DNA of 45,565 nucleotides. Origin: Eikenella sp. Lineage in GTDB: Bacteria > Pseudomonadota > Gammaproteobacteria > Burkholderiales > Neisseriaceae. The notes beneath the pieces were generated by a model. It saw only the letters and a list, made by a program, of their open reading frames with translations, searched no databases and was not told the DNA's origin. The position numbers and the translations under genes are program-made. Below are positions 26,346 to 35,122 of the stretch, piece by piece. The DNA is taken from assembly GCA_030528345.1 (NCBI GenBank), contig JAUMZB010000016.1, positions 1 to 45,565 of the forward strand, in the 5' to 3' direction. Every line of letters begins with the position of its first letter. Within the stretch, counting starts at the first letter, position 1.

Positions 26346-27599
26346 ATGCGCACACACCCCCTCAACTGCCATTCCTGCGGCCTGCGTTTGGATATTCCGC
26401 CGCTCACGCAGGGCAAAGCCGCGTTTTGTCCGCGCTGCGGCCATCCGCTGGCGCGGGTGGAAGCCAACCCTTTTATGCTGCCGCCTGCGCTGGCGCTCGC
26501 TTCGCTCACCGTGCTGTATCTGGTGTTCAGCCAGCTGTTTATGCACCTGACCATGCCGCGCAACAGCATTTATCTCACCCTGCCCGAAATGATGCGGGTG
26601 TTGGTGGTGCAGGAATTCGGCTTTCTGGCCGAAGTGATGTTTGCCCTCACCTTCGGCTCGCCATTGGTTTTCTGTCTGTTGTGCCTCTATGTTTACGGCG
26701 CGCTGCTGCTCAACCGCCCGCTGCCCTTTCTGCTCGCCGCCACCCGTGCCTTGGTGCGCCTGCGCGGCTGGATGATGGTGGACGTGTTTTTTATTTCCGC
26801 ACTGGTGGCCTACATCAAATTGAGCACCATTGCCACCGTACATTTCGGCCCCGCCTTCTGGCTGATGTTCGTGCTCTCCGTGCTGTTGATCCGCACCGCC
26901 CAATCGGTGCCCGAACATTGGGTGTACTACCAAATCCGCCGCCTCAACGGCCAACGGATGCCGCCGCACATCGAAGGCGAACCGCTTAACTGCAGCAAAT
27001 GCCTGTACGACCGGCCGGCGAATGAAGAACATTGCGGCATCTGCGGCTCTTCCCTCTACCGCCGCCGCCCCCACAGCTTGGGCTTGAGCACCGCTTTCCT
27101 GCTGGCCGCCGCCATTCTCTATTTTCCGGCCAACCTGATGGTGATGATGGTATCCTCCAACCCCACCGCCGTGGAAATCAGCACCATCTTGAGCGGCATC
27201 ATTTATATGTGGGACAAAGGCGACCGCGTGATCGCCGCCATCATTTTCAGCGCCAGCATCATGGTGCCGGTATTGAAAATCCTGGCCCTGGCGGTCTTGA
27301 TCGTATCGGCCCGCTACCGGCTGCTGATGCCGCCGCAGAAGCTGGCCGCGCTCTACCGCATCACCGAAGCCGTCGGCCGCTGGTCGATGATCGATATTTT
27401 CGTCATCGTGATGCTGATGTCCACTTTCCGCACCCACCTCGCCCGCGTCGTGCCCGGCGAAGCCGCCGTCTTTTTCTGCCTGGTGGTGCTGCTGACCATG
27501 CTGTCGGCCCACTTTTTCGACCCGCGCCTGCTGTGGGACAAAGCCCCCACCCCAAATAACCCTTCAGAGCCGCCCGCCCCCGCCGAACAGGCTACCTGA
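26346..27599 (+). CDS. pqiA: PqiA, inner-membrane subunit of the Pqi lipid transport system
   Basis: A 417-residue polytopic protein, equal in length to E. coli PqiA. Two zinc-ribbon halves are visible: CHSCGLRLDIPP with CPRCGH near residues 8-40, and CSKCLYDRPANEEHCGICG near the middle, each followed by a four-helix membrane block. It is thought to feed or energise the PqiB bridge across the periplasm. The start is uncertain: ATG 26346 gives the family length, while an in-frame TTG at 26280 would add 22 residues; neither has a strong ribosome site. The C-terminus and stop (Ala-Thr-TGA) come from a DUS at 27590-27601. Confidence 0.92.
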   Translation: MRTHPLNCHSCGLRLDIPPLTQGKAAFCPRCGHPLARVEANPFMLPPALALASLTVLYLVFSQLFMHLTMPRNSIYLTLPEMMRVLVVQEFGFLAEVMFALTFGSPLVFCLLCLYVYGALLLNRPLPFLLAATRALVRLRGWMMVDVFFISALVAYIKLSTIATVHFGPAFWLMFVLSVLLIRTAQSVPEHWVYYQIRRLNGQRMPPHIEGEPLNCSKCLYDRPANEEHCGICGSSLYRRRPHSLGLSTAFLLAAAILYFPANLMVMMVSSNPTAVEISTILSGIIYMWDKGDRVIAAIIFSASIMVPVLKILALAVLIVSARYRLLMPPQKLAALYRITEAVGRWSMIDIFVIVMLMSTFRTHLARVVPGEAAVFFCLVVLLTMLSAHFFDPRLLWDKAPTPNNPSEPPAPAEQAT

Positions 27600-27601
27600 A
27601 C
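27590..27601 (+). repeat. DUS that supplies the stop codon of pqiA
   Basis: A perfect AGGCTACCTGAA; its TGA is the pqiA stop, as in pncB. Confidence 0.9.
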
Positions 27602-27628
27602 GCCGCGCCCGCCTCACGAGTTTCCATT

Positions 27629-29257
27629 ATGAGCCACGCACACCCCCAAGCCCGCATCCGCCGCAACAACACCTTTTCCTTTATGGTGTGGCTGATCCCC
27701 TTCATCGCCCTGCTCACCGGCGCCTGGCTGTATATGCAGCACCTGCGCCAAACCGGCCCCGAGATCACCCTGTATCTGGCCGATGCCGACGGCATCGAGG
27801 TGGACAACACCGTGATCAAAGTGCTCAACGTCAACGTCGGCCGCATCACCGACGTCCGCCTGCGCCCCGACGGCCAAGGCGTGGCGCTCACTGCCCGTCT
27901 CAATGCCCATGCCAAAGACATGATGCGCAAAGACACCCAGTTTTGGATTGTCAAACCGCGTGTCGACTCCGGCGGCATCACCGGCTTGGGCACCCTGGTG
28001 TCCGGCTCCTACATTGCCTTCGTGCCCGGCAAAAGCGAAGAAAGCGCAGACACTTTTCAGGTAGCCGATTTCCCGCCGGTAGCGGCCTTCGGCAAAAGCG
28101 GCCTGCGCCTGCGCCTCAAAGGCAGCAGCGACAAAATCCTCAGCAGCGGCAGCCCCGTTACCTACCGCAACATCAGCGTCGGCAGCGTGGAGAGCGCCGA
28201 TTTCGACCCGGTGAGCAAAACCGTTGCCTACCAAATCTACATCCACAGCCCCAACGAAGCGCTCGTCGGCAACAACGTCCGCTTCTGGCTGCAAAGCGGC
28301 ATCAATGTCGAACTCGGCGGCGGCGGCGTCAAAATCGACACCCCCTCCCTGCCCGCCCTGATTTCCGGCGCCATCGCCTTTGAAGAGCCCGCCGGCGGCG
28401 GCAAAGGCAGCCCGGTCGGCAACAACACCCTGTTCACCCTCTACCCCAGCCGCGCCGAAGTGGACAACCTGCCCGAAGCGCGCTCGCTGTATTACGTGGT
28501 CTTCTTCAAAGACAGCATCCGCGGCCTCAGCGTCGACGCCCCCGTCGAATACAAAGGCATCCCCGTCGGCACCGTCAGCGAAGTGCCCTATTTCGAGCGC
28601 AACGACAGCCTCGGCCTGTTCGACAACGGCTGGATTCCCGTACGCATCCGCATCGACCCCGCCCGTCTCGAACTCAATGCCGACAGCCAAAGCCAAGAAG
28701 CCTGGCGCGACCAGATCGACCGCGCCCTGCAACGAGGACTCACCGCCACCCTCGCCAGCAACAATCTGCTCACCGGCAGCCTGTATGTGGAACTCGCCGA
28801 CGCCCCCCGCGCCACCAACACCCTCAAACCCGCCGCCAGCTACCGCGGCGACACCGTCATCGCCAGCCGCAGCGGCGGCGGCCTCGGCGAGCTGCAACAG
28901 CAGCTCGCCGCCCTGCTCGACAAATTCAACCGCCTGCCGCTCGACAAAACCGTGGGCGAGCTCAACGGCAGCCTGGCCGAGTTGAAAGCCACCCTGCGTC
29001 AGGCCAACCAACTGCTCGGCAAGCCGCAAACCCAGCAGATTCCCGCCGAGCTCAACCGCACCTTGGCCGAACTGCGCACCACCCTGCAGGGCATCTCCCC
29101 GCAATCCCCTGTATACGGCGACGTGCAAAACACCCTGCGCCAGATAGACCGCACCCTGCGCGACGCCGCGCCGATACTCAATACCCTGAAAGAACAACCC
29201 AACGCCCTGATTTTCAACTCAGACACCGTTGACCCCACCCCGAAAGGAAGCCGCTGA
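27629..29257 (+). CDS. pqiB: PqiB, MCE-domain lipid transport protein
   Basis: A 542-residue protein with one N-terminal membrane anchor (FMVWLIPFIALLTGAWLYM, about 17-35), three MCE domains (beginning near GPEITLYLADADGIEV, SGLRLRLKGSSDKILSSGSP and YYVVFFKDSIRGLSVDAPVE) and a C-terminal helical part (about 415-520) that in E. coli PqiB forms the coiled-coil needle of the periplasm-spanning tube. Intermembrane lipid transport is the known family role. A near-DUS (28056-28067) is read as Phe-Gln-Val-Ala. The stop and the pqiC start share one base (TGATG). Confidence 0.95.
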   Translation: MSHAHPQARIRRNNTFSFMVWLIPFIALLTGAWLYMQHLRQTGPEITLYLADADGIEVDNTVIKVLNVNVGRITDVRLRPDGQGVALTARLNAHAKDMMRKDTQFWIVKPRVDSGGITGLGTLVSGSYIAFVPGKSEESADTFQVADFPPVAAFGKSGLRLRLKGSSDKILSSGSPVTYRNISVGSVESADFDPVSKTVAYQIYIHSPNEALVGNNVRFWLQSGINVELGGGGVKIDTPSLPALISGAIAFEEPAGGGKGSPVGNNTLFTLYPSRAEVDNLPEARSLYYVVFFKDSIRGLSVDAPVEYKGIPVGTVSEVPYFERNDSLGLFDNGWIPVRIRIDPARLELNADSQSQEAWRDQIDRALQRGLTATLASNNLLTGSLYVELADAPRATNTLKPAASYRGDTVIASRSGGGLGELQQQLAALLDKFNRLPLDKTVGELNGSLAELKATLRQANQLLGKPQTQQIPAELNRTLAELRTTLQGISPQSPVYGDVQNTLRQIDRTLRDAAPILNTLKEQPNALIFNSDTVDPTPKGSR

Positions 29258-29787
29258 TGCCGCGCCCTCCCCTACTCGCCGCCTGCCTGACCGCCGCCCT
29301 GCTGGCCGCCTGCGCCGCCACCCCGCCGATGCGCTACTACACCCTGCCCGACAGCGCCTATCTCCCGCCCGCCGGCCGCAGCGGCCCCGCCACCGCCGTA
29401 CAGATTATCTTGGCCGCTCCCCTCGACCAAGGCGGCTTGGTCTATCAGACCGACGCCCTGCAACTGAATTTCGCCCGCCAAAACCTGTGGGCGGCTCCGC
29501 TGGAGCAAAGCCTCGCCGCCGCCTTCAGCAACCGCCTCAACCGCAGCGGCAGCGGCCTCTATGCCCCCCACACCCGCGACCACGGCGCACAGGTACTGAA
29601 AATCTACATCGAGCAATTCCAAGGCACCTACCACGGCCACACCGTCATCAGCGGCTACGCCCGGTGGCCCGACGACCGCACCCGCCCCTTCAATATCCGC
29701 ACCCCGCAGCAGGGCGACGGCTATCCCGCCATGGTCGAATCACTCTCGCAAGGCATCGAACGGGCGGCCGACACCATCCGGCCTTAA
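29257..29787 (+). CDS. pqiC: PqiC, outer-membrane lipoprotein of the Pqi system
   Basis: A 176-residue lipoprotein of the ABC-transport auxiliary (DUF330) family. The signal peptide ends at LAAC with Cys19, followed by MRYYTLPDSAYLPPA, the typical YYTL start of the mature domain, and NLWAAPLEQSLAAAFSNRL. In E. coli PqiC docks PqiB at the outer membrane. It is translationally coupled to pqiB, with AAAGGAAG upstream. Element B starts 13 bases after its stop. Confidence 0.92.
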   Translation: MPRPPLLAACLTAALLAACAATPPMRYYTLPDSAYLPPAGRSGPATAVQIILAAPLDQGGLVYQTDALQLNFARQNLWAAPLEQSLAAAFSNRLNRSGSGLYAPHTRDHGAQVLKIYIEQFQGTYHGHTVISGYARWPDDRTRPFNIRTPQQGDGYPAMVESLSQGIERAADTIRP

Positions 29788-29800
29788 GCCGGCTTCCCTG

Positions 29801-30050
29801 CTAGGGCGTGTCGTCATCATGCTGGCGAAGCGGTTTTTTCGCTTCGCCAGTCCGCTGCGCTACCGAGGCAAAACCTGCAGCTGCCGGATCCATTCGAAGA
29901 GGGCGGTTTGACACGCTGCGCCAGTCAAACCGGCCGGCACAGCAAGATCGGACATCTTGCGGGCATTTTCTGCCTCCCCTTAGGGGATAAGGCCGCAGAT
30001 GCGGGCTTTGAGCAAACACCGCCGCAACGCTTTGTGACGACACGCCCTAG
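29801..30050. mobile_element. MITE-like non-autonomous element B (250 bp)
   Basis: The element is bounded by perfect 16-bp terminal inverted repeats, CTAGGGCGTGTCGTCA at 29801-29816 and its complement at 30035-30050. It has no coding capacity. Interior blocks (ACATCTTGC, CATTTTCTGCCTCCCC, GGGG, GCAGATGCGG, ACCGCCGCAACG) parallel the interior of element A at 8186-8390, although the ends differ. Partial copies of its terminus occur at 17142-17157 and 35012-35032. It fills most of the 412-base gap between pqiC and the helicase gene. Confidence 0.75.
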
Positions 30051-30077
30051 GCAAACCAAAGGCTGCCCGCCCCCCTT

Positions 30078-30089
30078 TTCAGGTAGCCT
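30078..30089 (-). repeat. DNA uptake sequence
   Basis: A perfect TTCAGGTAGCCT between element B and the helicase gene. Confidence 0.9.
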
Positions 30090-30199
30090 TTCGCCCCCGG
30101 AAAGCGTATCCTACGCCCCTCGCAAACCGGATGCTTTTCCGGCACAACGCCCCATCCGGCACCGCAAACCACCGTCCCCCATCCTGAGCACTCATCCAA

Positions 30200-32167
30200 A
30201 TGGCCCAATTCATTCCCCCGTTGAACGAAACAACCCTCAAAAACATGGACACCGCAGGAGAAAGACGGGTGGCCAGGTTTTTACAAACCCATTTGGACGA
30301 CAACTGCCTGGTCTGGTACAACACACCGGCAGGCAAACAACGGCTGTACGCCGACTTCATCATTTTGATGCCCGATAAAGGCTTGCTGTGCTTGGAAGTG
30401 AAAGATTGGAAAATTTTCAATCTGACCGAGTTAAACCGCGACAAATGGAAAATGCTGATTGAAGGCAGCTTAAAACAGATTGTTTTCAAAGCCCCTTTAG
30501 AACAAGCCCGCAGCTATGTCCACAATATTGTGAACCTGCTGAAAAAAGACGAGCGTCTGCAACAAGACGAAGGCCGCCACATCGGCAATCTGCGCTTTCC
30601 CTACGCCTACGGCGCCGTATTTACCGGCTTTTCCTATCCCGACATCTGCCGACGCATCCAAGCCGACAGCCTGAATGCCGTTCTGCCCCGCCACCTCGCC
30701 CTTTACCAAGACGATTTGAAAGAAAAAAACCGTGCCAGCGTACTCAAGCGCCTGCACGGCATGTTTGAACACCCCTTTCCCTGCGCCTTAAGCCGGAAAG
30801 AAATCGACCTGATCCGCTGGTATCTGTTTCCCGAAATCCGCATCAGCACCCCGCAGCAGCTCAGCCTGTTGGACGGCACAGACGATACGCCGCCCGCCGC
30901 GCAGCCCGAACCCGCCGCCAAACCGATTACCGTCACCGCCGACATGATCAAAATCATGGATGTGCAGCAAGAACAGCTCGCCCGCAGCATGGGGGGCGGC
31001 CATCGGGTCATCCACGGCGTGGCCGGCTCCGGCAAAACCCTGATCCTGGGCGTGCGTGCCGCCTATTTGGCCGAGCAAACCGACAAGCCGATTTTAATTT
31101 TGTGTTACAACGCCGCCTTATGCGCCAAGCTGCGTGCCGTGATGGCGGAAAAAGGCGTGGCCGACCAGGTTCAAGTACACACCTTCCACAGTTGGTGCAG
31201 CGCCTTGGTCAAACAGCACGGCATCACCCTGCTGCCTGAAGAACGGAAACTGCCCTACTACAAAGGCACGGAATTGGCCGCCATCCGCGCCGTGCGTGAC
31301 GAGCTGATTGCCGCCGACCACCGTTACGGCGCCGTGTTGATCGATGAAGGACACGATTTTGAGGCCGATTGGCTGCAAACGGCCGTCCGCATGACCGACG
31401 AGCAACAAAACCTGCTGCTGCTTTACGACGATGCCCAAGCGATTTATCAAAACGGCAACCGTCTGGGCTTCAGCCTAAAAAGCGTCGGCATCCAAGCCCG
31501 CGGCCGCACCAGCATCCTGCGTCTGAATTACCGCAACACCAAAGAAATCATCGGCTTTGCCTATCTGTTTTCCCAAAACAAAATACAACCCCGTGACGGC
31601 GGCGAAGACGGCATCCCATTGCTCGAGCCCGAAGCCGCCGGCGACAACGGCCTGTCCCCTTTTGTCCGCGCCTGCGGCTCTTGGCAGGGAGAACTGGCAT
31701 TCTTAAGCGAACGGCTGGATAAATGGCGTGCCGAAGCCTATCCCTTGGGCAACATCGCCGTTCTCTGCCACACCGCCGCCCAATGCAACGATGTGTGCGC
31801 CTTGTTAAAATCCAAAAACATCCCCAGCCAAGCCTTACAGAACCCATCTGCCCGTCGCCGCTACCGGCCGAATCAAGAAGCCGTTACCGTGTGCACCATG
31901 CACAGCAGCAAAGGCTTGGAATTCCAACGCGTGATGCTGATGGGCGCAGGCTACCTGAAAGACAAAACCGCCCGCGACCAAACCGAAAGCACCCGACTGC
32001 TCTACGTCGCCATGACACGCGCCCAAGCCTATCTGATGATCACCGTATCGGGAGAGAGTGCCCTAGCCGCCAAATTACTGGACACTTTCCGTCAGTGGCG
32101 CGCCCTGCCCGCCGCCACACCGTCAAACGGCTCCCTTGACACCCCAACTCCACCCTCCGACCAATAA
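30200..32167 (+). CDS. NERD-domain UvrD-like helicase/nuclease
   Basis: A 655-residue fusion. The N-terminal NERD nuclease-like domain (about 17-130) has GERRVARFL, Asp52 in YADFIIL and Glu66-Val-Lys68 in LEVKDW, the expected catalytic pattern. The C-terminal superfamily 1 helicase shows Walker A GVAGSGKT (273-280), motif II DEGHD (382-386), LNYRNT (442-447), HSSKGLEF and LLYVAMTRA. Such proteins process DNA; some relatives occur in phage-defence settings, but the substrate here is unknown. AT content is higher than in neighbours in places (30340-30480). A DUS inside (31948-31959) is read as Gly-Tyr-Leu-Lys. It is flanked upstream by element B. Confidence 0.85.
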   Translation: MAQFIPPLNETTLKNMDTAGERRVARFLQTHLDDNCLVWYNTPAGKQRLYADFIILMPDKGLLCLEVKDWKIFNLTELNRDKWKMLIEGSLKQIVFKAPLEQARSYVHNIVNLLKKDERLQQDEGRHIGNLRFPYAYGAVFTGFSYPDICRRIQADSLNAVLPRHLALYQDDLKEKNRASVLKRLHGMFEHPFPCALSRKEIDLIRWYLFPEIRISTPQQLSLLDGTDDTPPAAQPEPAAKPITVTADMIKIMDVQQEQLARSMGGGHRVIHGVAGSGKTLILGVRAAYLAEQTDKPILILCYNAALCAKLRAVMAEKGVADQVQVHTFHSWCSALVKQHGITLLPEERKLPYYKGTELAAIRAVRDELIAADHRYGAVLIDEGHDFEADWLQTAVRMTDEQQNLLLLYDDAQAIYQNGNRLGFSLKSVGIQARGRTSILRLNYRNTKEIIGFAYLFSQNKIQPRDGGEDGIPLLEPEAAGDNGLSPFVRACGSWQGELAFLSERLDKWRAEAYPLGNIAVLCHTAAQCNDVCALLKSKNIPSQALQNPSARRRYRPNQEAVTVCTMHSSKGLEFQRVMLMGAGYLKDKTARDQTESTRLLYVAMTRAQAYLMITVSGESALAAKLLDTFRQWRALPAATPSNGSLDTPTPPSDQ

Positions 32168-32181
32168 CGCCCCTATCCCGC

Positions 32182-33006
32182 ATGACCACCATCCAACACA
32201 CCCTCCAACAACTGAACGGCCGCACCGCCCTGATTGCCTACATCACCGCCGGCGACCCCGATCTGGACACCACCCTGCAGCTGATGCACAGCCTGGCCGG
32301 CAACGGCGCCGACATCATCGAATTGGGCGTACCCTTTTCCGACCCCATGGCCGACGGCCCCGTGATCCAACGCGCCGCCGAACGCGCTTTGGCACAGGGG
32401 GTGTCCCTCAGCGACGTGCTCGCCCTCACCGCCCGCTTCCGCGAGCGCAACCGCCACACCCCCGTGGTGCTGATGGGCTACCTGAACCCCGTCCACAAAA
32501 TGGGCTATGCCGCCTTCGCCCAAGCCGCCGCCGAAGCCGGCGTCAACGGCGTGCTCACCGTAGACAGCCCCATCGAAACCATCGCCCCGCTGCACCGCGA
32601 ACTCTCCGCCCGCGGCCTCGACACCATCTTCCTCGTCGCCCCCACCACCGGCGAAGCGCGCATGGCCGAAATCGGGCGGCTGGCCGGCGGTTTTGTGTAT
32701 TACGTTTCCCTCAAAGGCGTTACCGGCTCCGCCGCGCTGGATACCGCCGAAGTGGCCGCCAAACTCTCCGTGCTGCGCCGCCACATCCGCATTCCCATCG
32801 GCGTGGGCTTCGGCATTAACGATGCCGACAGCGCCCGCCAAATCGCCGCCGTGGCCGATGCCGTCATCATCGGCAGCCGCATTGTGAAAGAAATCGAAGC
32901 CCACCCCGGCCGCGAAGCCGAAGCCGTCGGCGCCTTGGTGCGCAGTTTGAAAGCCGCCGTCGCCGCCGCGCCGCCTCCCGTCCCCTCTGAAGCAAAAGCC
33001 AAATGA
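32182..33006 (+). CDS. trpA: TrpA, tryptophan synthase alpha chain
   Basis: A 274-residue enzyme that cleaves indole-3-glycerol phosphate to indole, which passes to TrpB. The catalytic Glu47 (IIELGVPFSDP) and Asp58 (MADGPVIQ) are present, with VLMGYLNP, FLVAPTT, YYVSLKGVTG and PIGVGFGI. trpB is not adjacent; the NERD helicase sits where trpB might be expected. accD lies downstream, as in many betaproteobacteria. A near-DUS at about 32475 encodes the native Gly-Tyr-Leu-Asn. Its stop overlaps the start of the next, broken gene (ATGA). Confidence 0.96.
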   Translation: MTTIQHTLQQLNGRTALIAYITAGDPDLDTTLQLMHSLAGNGADIIELGVPFSDPMADGPVIQRAAERALAQGVSLSDVLALTARFRERNRHTPVVLMGYLNPVHKMGYAAFAQAAAEAGVNGVLTVDSPIETIAPLHRELSARGLDTIFLVAPTTGEARMAEIGRLAGGFVYYVSLKGVTGSAALDTAEVAAKLSVLRRHIRIPIGVGFGINDADSARQIAAVADAVIIGSRIVKEIEAHPGREAEAVGALVRSLKAAVAAAPPPVPSEAKAK

Positions 33007-33336
33007 GCCATAAAATAGGCTTGTCCCTGCTGCTCACTTTGTGCCGGCCGCCTACGGCCAAAGCAGCGGGCAAACGGACAGCACCTGCCGGCCGGCTTAC
33101 GCCCGTCTTTCGTTCAAGGGTGTGCCGCACAATTTGCCGCCAAGCGCCAAGCCGATGAGTCGGCACAAAACTACTGCGGCTGCATGGTCGACTATGTGAT
33201 GACCCAATACGACCACGCCACCTTCCAACGCATCGACGGCGATGTACGTGCCAGGCGCAACACCTCGGAAGTAGAAGCTTTGAGCCGCGACATTGTGGAA
33301 AACGGCCGCCAAGCCTGCCCGCCGCCGGAAGACTGA
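33003..33336 (+). pseudogene. Frameshifted small exported-protein gene
   Basis: An ATG overlapping the trpA stop opens a signal-like N-terminus (MSHKIGLSLLLTL) that runs into a stop at about 33156. A convincing C-terminal part lies in another frame, from about 33112 to TGA 33334-33336: FVQGCAAQFAAKRQADESAQ, NYCGCMVDYVMTQYDHATF, then EVEALSRDIVENGRQACPPP. Joining them needs one or two frameshifts around 33035-33115. Cys-rich and acidic, it looks like a small periplasmic protein that decayed, or a sequencing error. I do not recognise the family. Confidence 0.55.
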
Positions 33337-33418
33337 TGGCCGCACAGCACGGGATGACGGCGGCTCCCCGCAATACCGCCCTCGCGCCAAGCATCAAGCA
33401 GGCTCATCTTTACCGAAA

Positions 33419-33438
33419 CAATCTTTACGCAAAGATTG
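33419..33438. other. Hairpin in the gap before the secreted-protein gene
   Basis: CAATCTTT and AAAGATTG (8-bp arms, loop ACGC). It has no T run on the plus strand. It may mark the end of the broken gene's transcript. Confidence 0.35.
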
Positions 33439-33482
33439 AGTAAAGCGCCCAAGCAGACTATCATAACGCCTTTGCGCCCGCT

Positions 33483-33494
33483 TTCAGGTAGCCT
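33483..33494 (-). repeat. DUS directly abutting a start codon
   Basis: A perfect TTCAGGTAGCCT ending one base before the ATG at 33495. CAGGTAG within it is the only sequence resembling a ribosome site for that gene. Confidence 0.85.
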
Positions 33495-33977
33495 ATGTTG
33501 CGTTTCCTACTGCTGTCTTTCTGCCTGTGGCTGCCGGCCTTGGCAGCGGCGGCCGCAGCGTTCGACACCGCGCCCGAAATGGGCGTCTCAGGCTGGCAAT
33601 CTGTGGCCGATGCCGATCTGGCCGATATGGCGCCGCTCATCGACACCGCCTGCGCCCATGATTGGCAGGCCCTGCCGCCCGGTGTGTGCAGCGGCATGTT
33701 TTGCCCGCATTCCCGCCGCCACGAGCCGGCCGGGCTGCACATTCTGCAAACCCGCTACCGCACCCCGCAGGGCCTACACCTGTTTAAAGAAGGCATAGAC
33801 TGCCGCCAAAACCGCCACACCCTGCTGGCCGCCGCCGTTTTCTCCAACAACGGCCGCCTCAAGCAGCTGGCGCTGCGGCGCAGCGAAGACGCCCTGCAAC
33901 ACACCCGAGCCATTACGGCGGGCAGCCCGGCCGACACCTTGCGGCAGCTGCTGTGCCCTCCCCACCCGCATCCTTAA
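33495..33977 (+). CDS. Secreted protein, function unknown
   Basis: A 160-residue protein with a signal peptide ([20 protein letters not shown]) and a mature part with several Cys residues ([29 protein letters not shown]) that could form disulfides in the periplasm. I recognise no family. It lies between trpA and accD and stops 10 bases before accD, so it may be cotranscribed with accD. Its ribosome site appears to be provided by a DUS immediately upstream. Confidence 0.65.
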   Translation: MLRFLLLSFCLWLPALAAAAAAFDTAPEMGVSGWQSVADADLADMAPLIDTACAHDWQALPPGVCSGMFCPHSRRHEPAGLHILQTRYRTPQGLHLFKEGIDCRQNRHTLLAAAVFSNNGRLKQLALRRSEDALQHTRAITAGSPADTLRQLLCPPHPHP

Positions 33978-33987
33978 GGAGCAAGCC

Positions 33988-34851
33988 ATGAGCTGGCTAG
34001 ACAAAATCCTCCCCCCGAAAATCAAACGCGACGACAACGGCAAATCGGGCATTCCCGAAGGCCTGTGGCGCAAATGCCCGGCCTGCGGCGAAGTGCTGTA
34101 TGCCACCGACTTGCAGCAAAACCACCAAGTCTGCCCCAAATGCAGCCACCACACCCCGCTGAGCGCACGCGAACGCCTCAATCTGCTGCTCGACGAACAC
34201 GGCCGCGAAGAAATCGGTGCCGGCGTCAAGCCCAACGACATTCTCAAATTCAAAGACAGCAAAAAATACCCCGACCGTCTCAGCGCCGCCCGCAAAGACA
34301 CCGGCGAAGACGACGCCTTGGTGGTGATGAAAGGCGAAATCCACGGCCAAGCCGCCGTGGTGGCCGCCTTTGAATTCCGCTTTATCGGCGGCTCCATGGG
34401 CTCGGTGGTGGGCGAGCGCTTCGTGCGCGGTGTGCGCGCGGCGGCCGAAAACAACGCCGCCTTTGTCTGCGTGGCCGCTTCCGGCGGCGCCCGCATGCAG
34501 GAAGGCCTCAATTCCCTGATGCAGATGAGCAAAACCAGCGCCGCCCTGCATCTTCTGGCCGACAAACAACTGCCCTTTATCTCCGTGCTCACCGACCCCA
34601 CCATGGGCGGCGTTTCCGCCAGCTTCGCCTTTCTCGGCGACGTGGTGCTGGCCGAACCCAACGCTTTGGTCGGTTTTGCCGGCCCGCGCGTCATCGAGCA
34701 GACCGTGCGCGAAAAACTGCCCGAAGGCTTCCAGCGCGCCGAATTTCTGCTGGAAAAAGGCGCCATCGACCAAATCGTCGACCGCCGCGAAATGAAAGCG
34801 CGCATCGCCAAACTCATCTGTCTGCTGCGCAATCAGAACATCGCCGCCTGA
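33988..34851 (+). CDS. accD: AccD, acetyl-CoA carboxylase carboxyltransferase beta subunit
   Basis: A 287-residue subunit that, with AccA, moves the carboxyl group from biotin to acetyl-CoA to make malonyl-CoA, the first step of fatty acid synthesis. The N-terminal C4 zinc finger is formed by Cys30, Cys33, Cys49 and Cys52 (CPACG, CPKC). The carboxyltransferase domain shows [39 protein letters not shown] and [10 protein letters not shown]. The ribosome site AAGGAG precedes the ATG. folC, the usual downstream partner, is absent: a terminator and an AT-rich gap follow. Confidence 0.97.
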   Translation: MSWLDKILPPKIKRDDNGKSGIPEGLWRKCPACGEVLYATDLQQNHQVCPKCSHHTPLSARERLNLLLDEHGREEIGAGVKPNDILKFKDSKKYPDRLSAARKDTGEDDALVVMKGEIHGQAAVVAAFEFRFIGGSMGSVVGERFVRGVRAAAENNAAFVCVAASGGARMQEGLNSLMQMSKTSAALHLLADKQLPFISVLTDPTMGGVSASFAFLGDVVLAEPNALVGFAGPRVIEQTVREKLPEGFQRAEFLLEKGAIDQIVDRREMKARIAKLICLLRNQNIAA

Positions 34852-34903
34852 ATAGGCGCGCACAAGCCGAAAAAACCGCCGAGCCTTCGGCTCAAAAGAT
34901 ATC

Positions 34904-34927
34904 GGGGATGATTTTCATCCCCTTTTT
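34904..34927 (+). terminator. Terminator after accD
   Basis: GGGGATGA (34904-34911), loop TTT, TCATCCCC (34915-34922) and five Ts. A second inverted repeat (TTTTTCTTG with CAAGAAAAA) follows at about 34923-34950. Confidence 0.85.
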
Positions 34928-35011
34928 CTTGCTTGGCCGCCCAAGAAAAAATGATCGGGCAACACACCGAGCCAAATAAGGAGGCCGCCCAAGGCGTGGC
35001 AGCGCAACAAG

Positions 35012-35032
35012 CATGATGACGACACGGCCTAG
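35012..35032. repeat. Remnant of the element-B terminal repeat
   Basis: A 21-base stretch matches the inverted left end of element B (29801-29821) with one mismatch at 35027. No second end was found nearby, so this is a solo or truncated copy inside the 372-base gap after accD. The rest of that gap has no gene; its last 120 bases are strongly AT-rich. Confidence 0.6.
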
Positions 35033-35107
35033 GACATAAACGCACAACACAGAAATGCGATACAGATGGAAGCCAAGGTCTCAACTTGCCAAGCGGCATT
35101 TTTTAAT

Positions 35108-35122
35108 TGATAATAATTATAT
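35108..35122. promoter_or_regulatory. Possible Fur-like operator
   Basis: TGATAATAATTATAT resembles half to two-thirds of the Fur consensus GATAATGATAATCATTATC. It overlaps a possible promoter (TTGATA at 35107, TACATT at 35130, 17-base spacer) upstream of the FMN reductase gene. The assignment rests on AT-rich similarity only. Confidence 0.35.
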
